Below the pieces are notes generated by a model. It was not told the origin of the DNA. It saw only the letters and a program-made list of their open reading frames with translations, and ran no database searches. From contig NC_060233.1 in assembly GCF_021155775.2 (NCBI RefSeq), positions 4,568,501-4,632,500 of the forward strand: a stretch of 64,000 nucleotides of DNA. Reading direction: 5' to 3'. The position numbers and the translations under genes are program-made. Position 1 is the stretch's first letter. Each line of letters starts with the position of its first letter. The stretch is from Neodiprion pinetum. Taxonomy: Eukaryota > Arthropoda > Insecta > Hymenoptera > Diprionidae. Below, one piece after another: positions 37,066 to 49,634 of the stretch.

Positions 37066-40000
37066 ACGTCGGGCCCCGAGGCGCGGAAGATGCTGCGTGT
37101 CTTCTTTGGCAGCCGCGATAAATTAGCCCGAAGAGTTTCGGCGTTTAATGCCGCCAAACTTCCGCGTGTCCGACGCTTGTGTTCGCAGGGGTTTTGGGCC
37201 CTATGACGAATTCGTAAATGGACGGCGGTTGGCTCTTTCCGTCACGAAATTCTCCGATTCCGTCAACGAATGATGTTGTTGTTGTTGTTGTTACTCGTGA
37301 AGATGTGCAGGAACGCTCTCGGCCAACCCAACCGGGGACCCCTCAGGCCCGGATTCGGGGCCCCAGGGGTCGTCGAGCGGCAGGTGCTTTCCCCACTCCC
37401 ACAACCTCCGCGTATGGCAGTCGAGGAGAGCCGGGGAGAAGAGAAGAGACTCGTTTGATTACTACCGCTCACGATTTCGAATACAGATAATTATCATTAC
37501 ATAACCACTTTGCTGTGGGTGCCATGGGGGCCTCACCGCCTGGCTTCAGCTTCCTTTCTTATCCCTTCTCTTTTTTTTATTTTTCTTTTTCGTTTTCTCC
37601 TCTTTTCTACGGTTTATCGTCATAGTTCCTCGTTTTGTTGCTCTTCTTGATGTGACGTCGATGTTGTCGAAGCTACGGCGGGAAATCCATTCCACGATTC
37701 TCTGGGGATTTCTTCAACGCTCAGAGGCATGGACAAGTTTCGATATATCCACCGGTCAGTGTCTGATGCTTGTTCACCGGTTCCATCCAAATTCATAACC
37801 ATCGACGGTATATAATTTACGGTCACTATGTTAAATTGCCCGGTGTAAACAGTGTTTAACCTTACACGACTGTTGAATTCAATTCGCTGAAAAAACTTGA
37901 TGTGTTTAGAAACGAAGTTTCGTACGCACGTCTATAGGAGGTTTATACCGTTCACACGCAACTTGTTGATTAAACAAATTTTCTTTTCTTTCGAAATACG
38001 TAAAGAATCGTAGTTTGGTCAAGAAGCCACGAATGATTGTAAAATGGAGCACCGTACATTATTTCTGGCTTACCCAAGTTAGCCGCAGCAGCGTTTCGAG
38101 CAGTCTTAATGCAACGATTGTGCGATGCTCGAGACATTTGCAAAAACGATGGGTGAGCAAAGTCCTGTGTATTCGACGCCGGTAGCATTGAGCTAGAGCT
38201 CGAGGCAAGAGTTTAGCCTGTATCTTTCTCGGCAACATTTATGAGTCAATTTATGCTCCAGCACCTCGGGGCTAAGCTGCGTCAAAAATCGTTAAGGTGA
38301 TAATATTCCATTGGCATATAGTATATACGGTAGGTAATAATACTTTATTGCCTTGAATTTACTCGATAAAATCCCTGACTCACCGAGCGAGCCGTTGCTC
38401 TCCATTCCGGCATGGCTTATACACGTATATTGTACATTATATATCGCAGAGGTGCAATTAGGTCCGTTTTAAATGACGCACAAAACTTGGCCGAAGCTCG
38501 CACGTCGCGCGGCTTTTCGAGCGTTTACAATAAATTATCTCATCGCCGACTGAAACGCGTAATATACAACAGAACAACCAAAGAGCAAGCTGGAGTTTCA
38601 TTATCCTATCATTATAATACTCGAGTATTCAATATTGATTTCTTTATTCATTTTTATTTTAGAACATCGTGTTTCCCGGCTATAAATATCCCCCGGCGAT
38701 ACACAGCAATCATTCCGAATTCAACCGAAACGGTAACGAATTTATCACACACTTGTATCTTTCTTTCTCCGCACGAGCACACGATTCGCGTTTCGCTCTC
38801 TTCTGACCCTTGACACAATCGCAGAATAGCGGTTAATAAGCTGTACGCAGGTTAAGCATTAACCCATCAAGTCAGCTCTTGTATTCTAAACTCCAAATTA
38901 CCGTTCTTGACCTCTGAAATTACACGCGGTCATCCACACCGAACCTGAAAATCTTCTCATAAACGAATCCTGAAACGTTCTTTTGCGTCCGATGAACGGT
39001 TGAAACAAATCAGCAGATTGATCGTGGTGGAAAAATAATTATTCAGGCTTTGCAAAAAACGTGAAAACGTCAATCGAATCGGCTTGTATTCATTCTTTCA
39101 TTCATTCTTCCTTTTCGCTCACAGATCGAGCAGCATTGCAAGCTTCCGATGAACCCAGACCTTACTCGAAGAATATACTTGTCGGTTTCAGAGCTACCGA
39201 AAGTGGGTGGTGAACGCCCGAGTCTGCCGGTCGATTCTCACCTAATTCTGCACAGGCGGTTTATTTTTGATTCGTAGGTAAGTCGAAACGATATTCGAGG
39301 AACAAAGGTTGACACGGATACAATTTCGCCCGTCGAATAAGGAGGGGCCAAAGGTGAAACTGGAAAGTAAAGCGGGGCTAATGAGCTTTATCGATGGTCC
39401 GCGGGAGCCGCGGGAGGAAGAGCGATACACGGGTGCGGTTCTATCCTGAACTCCGTGGTCACGCAGCGGAGGAGAGAGATACAGAGAGACGGAGATACTC
39501 GGACTGGCGGCAGATGCTGGGAACAAGGTCGTAAATTTATCAGTCGGCCATCATCCCTCTTAAACGGCGGATAATACGGTACGAGACCCGCGATGTACGA
39601 GCGAACGCGCATGAAGGTCTGGAAACGCGCGAGTTGATAGGTGCAGGTACCCTGCATCGCGAAGTAAGAAGAACCAGACGGGGAATATAAGAATAAACGG
39701 ATGAACGGACGAACAAGAGGAGGAATAAGGCAGCACGCGTCCTCTGTAGAACCGCTGGACAGTATCCGCGAATTATACCTCGTGGAATACGAGTACATCT
39801 GCCGCAGTTTCCCGCATAACCGAGAATCCATGCAGCCCGTGCACACACCGTGAATGTGTCCAACCTTATACGCCATGACACGACGGTACTTATAACCCAC
39901 CGCAACTGCCTTTCTTCATATACCCGCAGTAACCAACGTTATGCCCATTCGACGCCCTAGCTCCGTAGTCTATACTTATGCACTGACAACGACCATAAAC

Positions 40001-40070
40001 TTTCATCTGGTACCGCGGAGAGAGATTCGCACCGACCATACTCGCAGCTTCTTTCGGGAGATTTTCACCT

Positions 40071-40477
40071 CAGGAATCGGAAACCGTCATTGTTCGGACA
40101 ACGATGTGCTACTCACGCGACTTGTCTTTTCAGATGAAAGAATAAAGGATGGTCTGAAAACATGTTGTACCTTGTACATTGAAAGGATGATGGAAATGGA
40201 AGGACGGGTGGTGGCACGTTTGGTTTTCGTCATCCGCAGTTTGGCGTTCAAAGGTAAGGGAACCAGTTAAATTCAAGAATCGGAAACCGTCATGGTCCAG
40301 AGTACGAGGTGCTACTCATGCCATTTGTCCTTTCCAATTTAAGAATGAAGGATGGTCTAAGAATGTTTTGTACGTTGTACAGTGAAACGATGATGAAAAC
40401 GGAAGGATGGGTGGTGGTACATTCGGTTTTCTTCATCCGCACTTCGGTGTTCGAAGATAAGGGAACTAGTTCAATTC
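40071..40477 (+). repeat. Two-unit tandem duplication, period 203 bases
   Basis: Unit 1 (40071-40273) begins CAGGAATCGGAAACCGTCAT and unit 2 (40274-40477) begins CAAGAATCGGAAACCGTCAT. Matching blocks continue throughout, for example AAGGATGGTCT, TTGTAC, GAAGGA, GGGTGGTGG, CATCCGCA and AAGGGAAC. The copies differ at many single bases but few lengths. The homologous frame is open through both (plus-strand frames ending at 40270 and 40527), giving related short peptides with a KDGL(K/R) box. I do not recognise these peptides and do not call a gene. Confidence 0.85.
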
Positions 40478-42283
40478 ACCTTCTCGCAGCATTACTGGAA
40501 CTGGTTTTCGAACAATTCGAAACATGAGGGACTCCCGGTTGCAGCACGAAGCAGAAACGAGTTGGAAAAGTTTTTTGGAAGGATGTCGGGTGATCTATTC
40601 GAGGGTTTCGAGGATGGGGTGAAGAGGGGGCGGCGTCTTTGCGGCACTTTTAAAACTCGGATCTCCGGTATACACGGGTATAATACAGGTTATTTTTTGA
40701 GGGTCGATTTCCAGTGTGTAAGAATCGTTAGAAACTTGGAAGGCAATTATAGGTTTGTACGCCCACCGTTTCATTCAACCGAAGCAAACGGTTGTATGAA
40801 TGAAACGATATAATAGCCTGAGAACGAAAACCTGACTACTTAACTTACCGTTCTCTGTTCCACATGCCGACCAACTGGCCATTCGCCCGCTCTACACCTT
40901 CGACCGAAACATTTTCTTCTTTCTTTTCATTATTTATTGCTCGATAAGCGTTCCCTTTATGTCGAATGAATACGCGTCTTACGTCAGGGGGTGTATTTAC
41001 ACACCATTAATGACACGCCTCGCGAGGCATCGCCTCTCGGCGTATAATAAACGCTTGTATACATACTATATGTATACGTGTACGTGTATAAATATAATTG
41101 AAGAACATTATAATATATAAGGCGAAGAGTGAACGCGAAATATTTGTCAAGAATTTCGCAATCTGCGATATGTCCCGAATGTGTGCACCGTGAATTTTCT
41201 CCGACGACAAAATTTCACCGCGTACCTGCACCTTGGCAACCTCGATGTGACGTTTCTACGGTCCTTTTTCTCATTGATGCACTTTTACCCGACACATCGT
41301 CCTCTAGTAGTTGTCTCATTACGAAACACTGACGACTGGGTCCGAGGTCAACCTCGACGAGGAAGAAGTCAGACGAATAGACAAACGACTCTGGAGCTAA
41401 TTCATGACATTAGAGTCGATAGAGCTGTTTTAGCATACGAGACAATGGCCAGGCAACTCGAGCCCATTGATGGCCTCACTAATCACGGACCACGGTTTAA
41501 AATTTATCACAAGATCCTAATGACGTGTCATTGATGGCTTTGTCGAGAGCCACGTACAGTCTGCACCACCTTGTTCTACAACCATATGTCACTTCATTTA
41601 CAAATCCATACCCCACGCGATTCACGCTGATGAAAAATGGTCTCTTGGATAATTAAACAGCGAAATTCGAAGCTCCACGGGGGTTTATAGATTCGTTTTA
41701 ATTACACGAGGATTGTTACGATGCTGCAGAACTTTTGGTAATCGCGATGTCCTAATTCATTCCGTAGGTGATCTTAATCTCTCCACGTTGAAATAGCAAT
41801 GTTGTTCAGGGTGAATGCAGGAGCAATAGGACCTGTGACCAATCGGAGAATGTTAAAGTTGGCTCCTTGCACAAAATGGCCGATATCTGCAGCGGTCTTC
41901 CATTACGCTCGGTGAAAGCAAATCATACACGTACTCTTGCAAACTCTTGCGTTACAACGAACAAAGTCGGTGCAACAGTTCACTTCAACTCGATGTGACA
42001 ATTGGTGGGAAATCATTTTCTCAATATCTTCAATACCCTCAATTTTCACTAAATGAGGATCACTTCTCTCATCAAACCGTCCAATTTTCGCATTCGGAAT
42101 ACTTTAGCCACTGTCAATCATCTCGGCCAGTGAAAGATCGACGCGTCGAGGTGCGTGACGCTGTTTAGCGTAATTCTCATGCCACAATGTAACACCTTCG
42201 ATAATACCGCACCAGCTGTTCGAAGTGTATGCAAGGCTTCGGATATCCACATGCCCCGAATTTCTTCTGCATCGCCAACCGTG

Positions 42284-42366
42284 TGGTGGTGGTGGAGGTG
42301 GTGGTGGTGGTGGAGGTGGTGGTGGTGGTGGTGGTGGTGGTGGTGGTGGTGGTGGTAGTGGTGGTG
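42284..42366. repeat. GGT trinucleotide microsatellite (about 80 bases)
   Basis: A GGT run with two GGA interruptions and one TAG. All frames through it are open, giving poly-Gly, poly-Val or poly-Trp on one strand and poly-Pro or poly-His on the other. The apparent open frames at 42104-42503 are artefacts. Confidence 0.95.
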
Positions 42367-45300
42367 GCAATTTACAACATATCGCGAAACAAGCCAGCCA
42401 ATTTCATCTGACAATACAGCCAGATCCGCGTTTCGCGTATCACCCGAGGCGCGCGGCATCGAGCTCCGAGACCAACCTGCACCACACACGCCGCTCGTTA
42501 TAAAACCAGGCTAAGAGCTCGAATAAAATATCCCGTTGTTCACGTCCAGGCAGTTTAGCGTGCTGCCCCGAGTTCCGGTCTTCTGCACATATTCTTCTTT
42601 TTTTTTTTTTATTGATCGTTCCATTTTGCCCTTCTCCTCGTCATTGCTAATTTTCAGGGGCCCACCAAAATTTGCAGGGAATGGAACGAAACTCAAACAG
42701 CGATTCTGTTTTCATTTGAAAAAAGCTGCGAATGGATCGGTTAAAAATCAATTCAGGGATGGTCATGATCGGTGTAATAACGTCTCGGACAGTTGGAGTC
42801 GCAACTGGAATATGTTGAAATAAGAGCAGCTGGATAATCTTGAAAGCTGTAGTATGGTGGGGTTGATCTCGTACCTGTGGTGGCCCATAAGACTTGCCGA
42901 GTAATCCGGTTGCAAGTACGGTAGCAAAAGCGGTGCACTGCGACTACAACCGTCGAGCAATAATATAAATGTTGATTAATTAACAGTTTGATACATTGGC
43001 CTCTGCACGGATAGCCGCCTATAATATGCCTCATATCGGTACGTAGGGGCGTGTTGTGTGTAACGTACTTTATAAGTTACAGTTTAATGAAACCTACGCG
43101 CATGTTATACGCCGCGCAGTTCGTACAGGTATGTAACCGATTTAATGAAGGAAATGTCTCTGCTTCTACGCCCCGGCAATGCGTCACAATATACAGTAAT
43201 AGTATACTACGTGTAAGCATTCTACACCGATTCGCTAACTGCGATCGAATTACGCATTCGAAAGAAGTTCAAATTTATACTTCTTCTTAGCAGAGCTGGT
43301 TTCGGGAATGTAAAAATTGGAATACTCTGCAAGCTTTCACAATATTTCCTGAAAACTTTATGAAGTGTCTCACATACATGGAACACATGGTCACTTATAT
43401 TCTAGAAAAGGAATTTTTCATCGAGGAAAAAAGTTGAAATCGATCAAAAATCGATACCTTTGATCATTGCAAGCTCGATTCGAGGAGTCAAAATAATTTG
43501 ACGGGACTGGCAAGGGAGATATAAACTGATGAGTTATAACGTAACACTTTGCACGGATCTTAACGGGGACTTTTGCGGCGTGCTATAGGAGTGTATCTTT
43601 TCGATTGGAATAAGGTGCAGGTGGTATTATTTATGCGTATAATAAGCGAGCGGTATTAATAAATATTGTTAATTTATCGCGTAGCTCGTCAGCGGTTAAG
43701 ATCAGCGTCCGTTTAATTGATGATCCCGACACGTAATCCGAGCTAGGAATTAAGAAATTTCCCAGCATGCCGCTGAAGAAGGAGGAACTGGTTTCCTCCC
43801 GAGCCGTGGAAGGTACGCGTAGTTTATAAGCAGTTCGAAGGAAATCGAACGAGCTGCTTTATACGCCAACGTGCGGAGACCGGACCGCCCTGATGTTAAT
43901 TTGAAAAATCCAGCCTCTCCCTCGTACGGTTTTCGGATGCTGTAACGCCGCGTCTTCCCCACCTCCAATTGGGGCCCGAACACCTGTTCAGGAATGATAA
44001 TGAACGGTGGATTTTTGGTGCACTCTGGCTGCGGAACTCGCAACTGATTTCCGTTCGATTATACGAACTTCTCTGGAAATTAATCGAGCTTCGAGGATTT
44101 CGAAAGCTCGCCGAGCGAGTGTAATGTTTCAATTCCAGTCGAAGAGGAGCGGAGAAAGGGTGTCAGTTTGAATAGAAAAATGGTAGGACTGTTAATCCGT
44201 ACGGACTGCAGTCGAGTGTTTCACGTTAAACCGTGAAGCCGAGAATCGTCGGCTCGGATTGAGTCGCTCGAAAAATACGGGGTGGGGCCCCATAACACCG
44301 ATTTTCTCCACACCCCGCGCATTCCCTGCCCATTTATTAGGCTAGGAGCGGAATCCAAACGCCCGAGTCCAATTCCGTATGAAAAGCGCTGTCGTGTCAT
44401 TCAGGTTTTAATTTGAAAATCTTAATTAGAAGCGGGACGTAAGGGAAGGGGGCCTCCTTGAAAACGATCCCGACATAAAATTGACGTGACATCCGAGGTA
44501 GTTACCTGTAATTACAAAAGCCGTAACAAAACGACCTGCAACCGTGCAGCGCCGGCAACGAAGGTGGCGGCGTCGGCTGCACGAGGAGTTGAGTATAAAT
44601 TGAATATTCATAACTACAAATATAATTAGCGTTCCTCCGACGACGTGAGTCTTGACAACGAGCCTGCAATGCCCTGCAGCTTCCACGTTTCCTCGGGGAG
44701 TTTGGATTAGGACGAGCCCAGCGGGGGTGCGGCTTGTTAACACAGTCGACGCGATGCTTAAAATCCACCAACGAGAGACCCTCACAATCGGGTGATCTCT
44801 CCTCAACTTGCAGGGTCAGCTTAATCTCGGTTCTATGGATAAAATTTCTTCAAAATTTACGCTTTTCGATTTTTCGTAGTATTTTTTCCTCCAATTACAA
44901 AGTTCGATTCAGTTATGATGTATATTCGCATTTTATACCCGCGAAAAAAGAAGTTTATTCCCGACTCAACCGTAATGTCAACTTTTTTCACCTGAAAAGC
45001 TGAACGAAAGTAGCACATTATTCCCTCTTGACGCATTTTGCGGGAGATATGGGGCCACGTTTGCCCTAAATCCAAATTAACGGGAAATATGAGATTATAT
45101 CGACCCACTTGCGGGAATTATCTTCGACTTTATTCCCTTGTTATTGAGTAATTTTAACTAACGCCGCTGCAGCAACTTTTTGAGCTTTACAAGCCGATTC
45201 GAGTCACGTGCGTGATCTGGATGCGGATGATGAAAATTTAATAGACCGATCTTATCAGTATCAGATCGTTCGTTCCATTTAAAGTACTAGACTGCGGAAC

Positions 45301-45563
45301 TGAAAAGGAAAATAACGACTCTGACTGTAAGAAATCTGTGGCAATTAATCGTGGGGAGATCGATGAAGAATTCTGTGACCAAAACCTGCGCGAGACCTAT
45401 AGGGTATCTAGACTATCTAGGAATACATATAAAGAAATGCGCAGGTGACAGTGGCAGGAGAATACAGACAGATTTCCTCGCAACTTGACATTATAGATTC
45501 GACTGAATTAAACATACGCAGAGATAATTCCGTGGTGGGAATACGCGACTCTGTCGGTAAAAA

Positions 45564-45815
45564 CTAGTCCCATTTTCTACTCGAACAGCCGATCTGACGC
45601 CCGACTATGGCGATTGACCGTCGTCGACAGTCCTGCCCCAGCTTTGTAAACGGAACAAATCCGATAAATTCCACGAGAGGTCTTCGGTCGAGTCTCAACG
45701 GGCTTGGCATTCCGCATTCGCGCCACGTGTCGCTGACCAGAGCTTCGTCTCCTTCGCGGGGATCGTTGCAGAGAAGATCGGTAACGATCCGGTTAAAAAG
45801 CTCCTTCAGCGGGTC
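45564..45815 (-). other. Weak candidate coding exon, unknown product
   Basis: On the minus strand a pyrimidine-rich TTGGCTTTTTCAG acceptor-like signal is followed by an 84-codon open frame starting DPLKELFNRIV and ending at a TAG stop. The frame is the last part of a longer 197-codon open frame (45564-46157). Its composition is more protein-like than its neighbours: it has a balance of acidic and hydrophobic residues, two tryptophans, three cysteines and a varied codon use. I recognise no domain or family. Neighbouring exons were not found, so this may be a chance frame. Confidence 0.2.
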
Positions 45816-46314
45816 CTGAAAAAGCCAAGAATCGTCGGCGGACCGTGGCGTCGAATTCCTAGGCGAAAATCCGTCATCGCCAAAGCCGCGTCCGAGAGAT
45901 TTTTGATCGGCCAAAAATCGGCCCCGCTTTCGGACGACTCGTCTGACCGGGAGAATTTCGCGATGCATTCCAGAGCGGCTTCCGATCGGGATTGGCGACA
46001 AAAAGGCACTCAGTGCAGGGGAAAAACGAGCTTTCGTCTGCTGCTTCGAAGTGGCGGAAGCCTGCAGGAAGCTGCCGATCGACGCCGAGTCGCGGGGCCT
46101 CACGTGGCCCATACTTGCTGGCCCAGTACTTGTACCCCCGCGATACGCGTCTCGCATCGATATTATTTCATTAACTTTTTACCCGCCTCTTGTGTTGTTT
46201 CTCTCTCGCATCACAGCCGTCGCTCCGTGGATGTCAACCTCCACATTCGAGACGATGGAATAACGTTCTTCTATGCAACGGTTTTGAAAATACCGTTTCT
46301 TTTTTTTTTTTTAT

Positions 46315-46602
46315 TTAACCCTTCGAGAATACTTCTATGTTTTCGATGACGGAGGACACTCTAACCCGGTCTCATTTTTGATGCGTTACCACTGCAAATG
46401 TCCGAATCTACAAATCTACCTGAAAAAATTCAGGGGTGTACTTTCACTATCTGAAAATGTGGTGGTGTAATTTAGAAGAATGGATACAAGTCATAGATAT
46501 GAAGAAAAAAAATCTGGAAAAAGAGAAATTTTTTCAAGGATCACCGTCTCAGAAGAAAAAGGTGTGGTTCGAAATGACCCAGTATGTTCTCGAATGGTTG
46601 AA
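46315..46602. mobile_element. Degenerate TTAA-type MITE
   Basis: The left end reads TTAACCCTTCGAGAATAC. The right end, on the minus strand, reads TTCAACCATTCGAGAACATAC. The shared TTCGAGAA core and the TTAACC-type outer edge suggest inverted termini of a small piggyBac-like element of about 288 bases, with one end mutated. The interior is non-coding. Only about 18 bases of inverted repeat support this. Confidence 0.4.
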
Positions 46603-47813
46603 TACCGTTTACCTCACAATCGCGATGATATTGACCACGAAAAATTAAGACATCCGTCCCAGCTTCGAGGCGAGTTTAATCGCGTACCGCGAGGGCATAA
46701 CCTGGCCTAGCCAGATGGGCAGAGGGCCTTGGGTATCCGGTACAGATCGGCGCGGTGTGTAATTAACAATTTTTTATTCATTCATCAAGCTGACACAGGT
46801 AGGTAGGTATAAAGTATACATCTATACGAAGAGCTTGCCGGCGCAGCGAAGCGCTAGCATAACAGACAATTATTACTTTTCGAGATAAGTTCACAGCGAG
46901 TTCAAGTGCAACGACCTAATCCAATGGGAGTAGTGAGCTGCTTGCAATTACACACGCTGTGCCTAGAGAATGAGAATGAGGGGGGTTAATTAACGATCGA
47001 GAGGAATCACGCCGCGCGATGAGATAATTCAATCAATATCTCTGTTTTACACGTGCGCACGGATGATTTCTCAACTTCTCCGACGCCTCGGTACGTCGAG
47101 GATCGATTGATTCCGTGCATCCTTGCCTGCCTTCGTCGCAGTTTTATCGCTCCTGATATTCCGTCTGAGCTTGCGGACGCGCGGTGAGCGGTAAAAGCTG
47201 ACGATTTATGGATGTTTACGCAAATTTATGAGCATCCAGAACTTCCCTCCTCCTTCGACCCCCTCCATCGGGATATTCCGAGTCAGCCGGGGAACGCCGG
47301 GAACGCTGAGCGTCGAGAATCTGCGGCGGTGATCCATCATCGTTTGCGTTCCGGGTTAGTCTGGGGCGACCCGGGCCCCGACCTCGCCGAAGGTCCCCTC
47401 GACTCCATTTTGGTCCCAGATGAACAGCCGCGCTGGACGCTCCATCATTTCACCGCCTCGAACCTTTCGCACCTTCTAATTAATCCCTCTGCGGTAATTC
47501 GTTATAATTGGCTCGGCAGCGGCTGCCAATTTTTGTCCCGGCGTTTCCTCCGTTCTCATGCGGGTCAATTCATTTTGATCAATCGAGACCTTGTTCATTA
47601 TTATTTGAGTGAACTTTTACATGACTTCATCATCGGTCTCTTCGCACTGATTAACCAGCTGCGATGAGATTCGCTAATTAAACGTCTTTTCCTGTAGGTA
47701 CAGACTTCGACAAGAGCAATTAAAATCACGCGGCAATTACGCCGTGTGATACATTCGCGCTAAATATGCTGGCGAACGCTCAATTTGCGCGCGTCATAAA
47801 CGCTTCGATTATA
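46603..47813. other. Non-coding DNA with homeodomain-core-rich part
   Basis: No gene is supported. A 151-codon open frame at 47212-47667 plus has no recognised domain. From 47475 to 47750 there are many ATTA/TAAT cores, described separately. Confidence 0.5.
47475..47750. promoter_or_regulatory. Possible cis-regulatory module: ATTA-core cluster plus hairpin
   Basis: About eight ATTA or TAAT cores fall within 275 bases, including CTAATTAATC, GCTAATTAAAC and CAATTAAAATC. The cluster ends in a hairpin with arms ATCACGCGGC (47725-47734) and GCCGTGTGAT (47741-47750) around the loop AATTAC, which pairs at all ten positions with one G-T. Such clusters are typical of developmental enhancers in insects, but no function can be shown from sequence alone. 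Confidence 0.2.
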
Positions 47814-48373
47814 CGAGGTGTGCTAAAACAATAACGGGAATTTTTAGTATCTTTGCGTGTTGTATTAGTCCGATTCGCGCCATTTTTACGTTGTTGCGTT
47901 GGTAAAGTTGTCTGAAAAGTTGATGTACTGTGTTAGCCATATCGGGCACGTGTGTTTTGGTAGGATCGGTGATTTCGAAAATGGATCGGAGAATTAGTAT
48001 TAAATTTTGTTATAAGAATTTCGTTGCTTGTTCGTGATTTTTTGGCCAAAAGTAATACTTTGATGATGTTCCAGCCTCCATATTCGCCAGACGTGGCACC
48101 GTGTGACTTTTTTCTGTTCTCAAAAATAAAGAGAGCTTTAAAGGGTAGTCGTTTTGCGAGCATTCATGAGATTAAAAACGCATCGCTGAGAGAGCTAGAA
48201 GCTGTCCCAAAGAGTGAGTTCCAGATGTGTTTTGAGGATTCGAAAAAGCTTTAGCATAAGTGTACAATATCTAATAGGGACTATATTTTGAAGGGGATAA
48301 TTACTGTTGCAGACGAACGAATAAAATTCTTTCCAAAAAACGGAAATTCACTGTATTTTTTTAACACACCTCG
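47814..48373 (+). mobile_element. Internally deleted mariner element
   Basis: The left end reads CGAGGTGTGCTAAAA and the right end, on the minus strand, reads CGAGGTGTGTTAAAA, giving clear terminal inverted repeats. TA precedes the left end; the expected TA after the right end is not present (AT). The element is 560 bases, whereas full mariners are about 1.3 kb. It keeps the transposase start region at about 47980 (MDRRISIKFC) joined to the C-terminal region, so the central catalytic part is missing. It cannot encode transposase, but its ends could once have been mobilised by a full-length relative. Confidence 0.9.
47980..48323 (+). pseudogene. Mariner transposase remnant (N-terminal tip joined to C-terminal region)
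   Basis: A mariner transposase is normally about 345 residues with a helix-turn-helix DNA-binding half and a DD34D catalytic half that cuts and joins DNA. Here an ATG at about 47980 gives MDRRISIKFCYKN, the usual mariner start. After a large internal deletion near 48020 comes the C-terminal part with VRDFLAKSNT and PPYSPDVAPCDFFLF. The latter contains the third catalytic aspartate of the family; the first two aspartates and most of the DNA-binding domain are gone. A TAG stop at 48252-48254 replaces the tryptophan usual in the family before HKC, and family-like sequence (HKCIISNRDY) continues beyond it. The gene is clearly inactive. Confidence 0.9.
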
Positions 48374-49634
48374 ATCGTACGTTGGCCATTCGTGCACGTG
48401 ACGATTGCGGATATTCCTATATATCGAACTGTAACCAAGAGCTTTTGCAAAATTACGCAAAAGCCTGCTTGTCGGTAAACGAAGCAGATAGATCGAAATT
48501 CCCGTTTACAGAGGCTTATACTAATTAAACATACATTAAATTTAATCAGAGCTATCCCCATTAAAGTTTTTGCAGAAGTATTCGCATTGATTTTATTTTA
48601 CCAATCACGCGAGTATATTGCCAACTCAGAATTAACATCTTTTTTTATCCACTGCCAGATTGATAGTTTCGTTTCAAATTCACTGAATTATCAACTCGTA
48701 TTACCGTGAAACAAGTGTTGGTACCCTAAAAATTCATTCGATCAGGCAGTAAAAGTTTTATTCTACAAGAACGTCCCGGCTCTTCCTGTACATCGCTTAA
48801 ATAAAGTATCCAAGTACATTTTACACACACGGAGGAGAAAAAGAAAAAGAAGAACAAGAAAAGAAAAACCGAGATGAAAAAAAAAAAAATTAAAACAAAT
48901 CGACCAGCTGCAGAAATTCGTAAACGTGTCGGACGACCTGGGTATTAATTAACGGATAATTAATTACCGCACGTGGTTTCGGGTGTGTTTGTATACACGT
49001 AAATACGTGAATATATTTTACTCGCTACCCTCGCCATTCGAGACGGCGAGTATGTATACCAACATCTGCAGGAAAAAAATTTTGCGAGAGTTTTGGCAAA
49101 ATGTAAAAAAAAAAAATGGCAAACTGCACACAAACTGCACGTCCCGGGCAGTAAAGCACCGGTTACAACTGGGTGCGGGTTCGCAGAGGGGGGTAGGTAT
49201 AGTTTCGTCGGGCACATCCGCCGCCGCGTGCAGGAATCCCGGGAGGAGGTCAAGCCGCCAGGGCACCCCGGAAACGCGATATATCCCCAGGGCCGCGAAA
49301 CCGCGGAGCTGGAACTCTCGAGGCGAGAGAGAAACGTGCCGACGATGCCGGGAAGGTGATTTCGGGCCGCTGATCTTTCCCTGCGAATTGAAACGTCGCA
49401 AGTAAAACGGCGGAGGAGATTGCGGGAGGTGAGGGATCAACGAAAAGAAAATTGCAAGCTCTCAAGTTGGCCAGAATTTTTTTCTGTTTTTGTTCTTTTT
49501 TTTTTCAAATACTTTTCTTCGCCAGAGAAACCGCAGAAAAAAAATCGCACGATTACGCCGTCGAGGCGACGACGGGCAATTTGTGAAACGACCCTTTCCC
49601 CTAGACTGCAAGCTCGATAAAAGCTTAGGGTGTA
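48374..49634. other. Non-coding DNA
   Basis: No gene is supported. A purine-rich A/G stretch occupies about 48830-48900. Open frames of up to 140 codons near 48983-49440 overlap on both strands and have no domain. Confidence 0.5.

Larger units (their letters stand above)
33885..40070. other. Non-coding DNA with microsatellites and a CpG-rich part
   Basis: No gene is supported. The stretch 36690-37480 is strongly CpG- and purine-rich and holds a poly(C) tract. Open frames of 188 codons (34378-34944 minus) and 194 codons (36573-37157 minus) run across CT/GA or poly(C) tracts and are low-complexity artefacts. A promoter or first exon could lie in the CpG-rich part, but nothing in the sequence proves it. 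Confidence 0.5.
40478..46314. other. Non-coding DNA
   Basis: No gene is firmly supported. The part near 43610-43710 is rich in TTAATT-type words, which could be homeodomain-type sites. Poly(T) runs lie near 42599-42610 and 46299-46312. One weak exon candidate is listed separately at 45564-45815. Confidence 0.5.

Noticed and set aside
36573..37157. 194-codon minus-strand open frame rich in Gly, Ser and Leu
   Set aside because: It crosses a poly(C) tract and a GA microsatellite; composition is repeat-driven.
38765..38800. Possible hammerhead core near GCGTTTCGCTCTCTTCTGACC
   Set aside because: On the minus strand the first box reads CAGAAGA rather than CUGANGA, and no stem I can be formed.
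41240..41285. GACGTTTC followed by a CTCATTGATG word, resembling the hammerhead-like motifs
   Set aside because: The CUGANGA box is absent on the minus strand.
42104..42503. Poly-Pro, poly-His, poly-Gly, poly-Val and poly-Trp frames
   Set aside because: All are readings of the GGT microsatellite in different frames.
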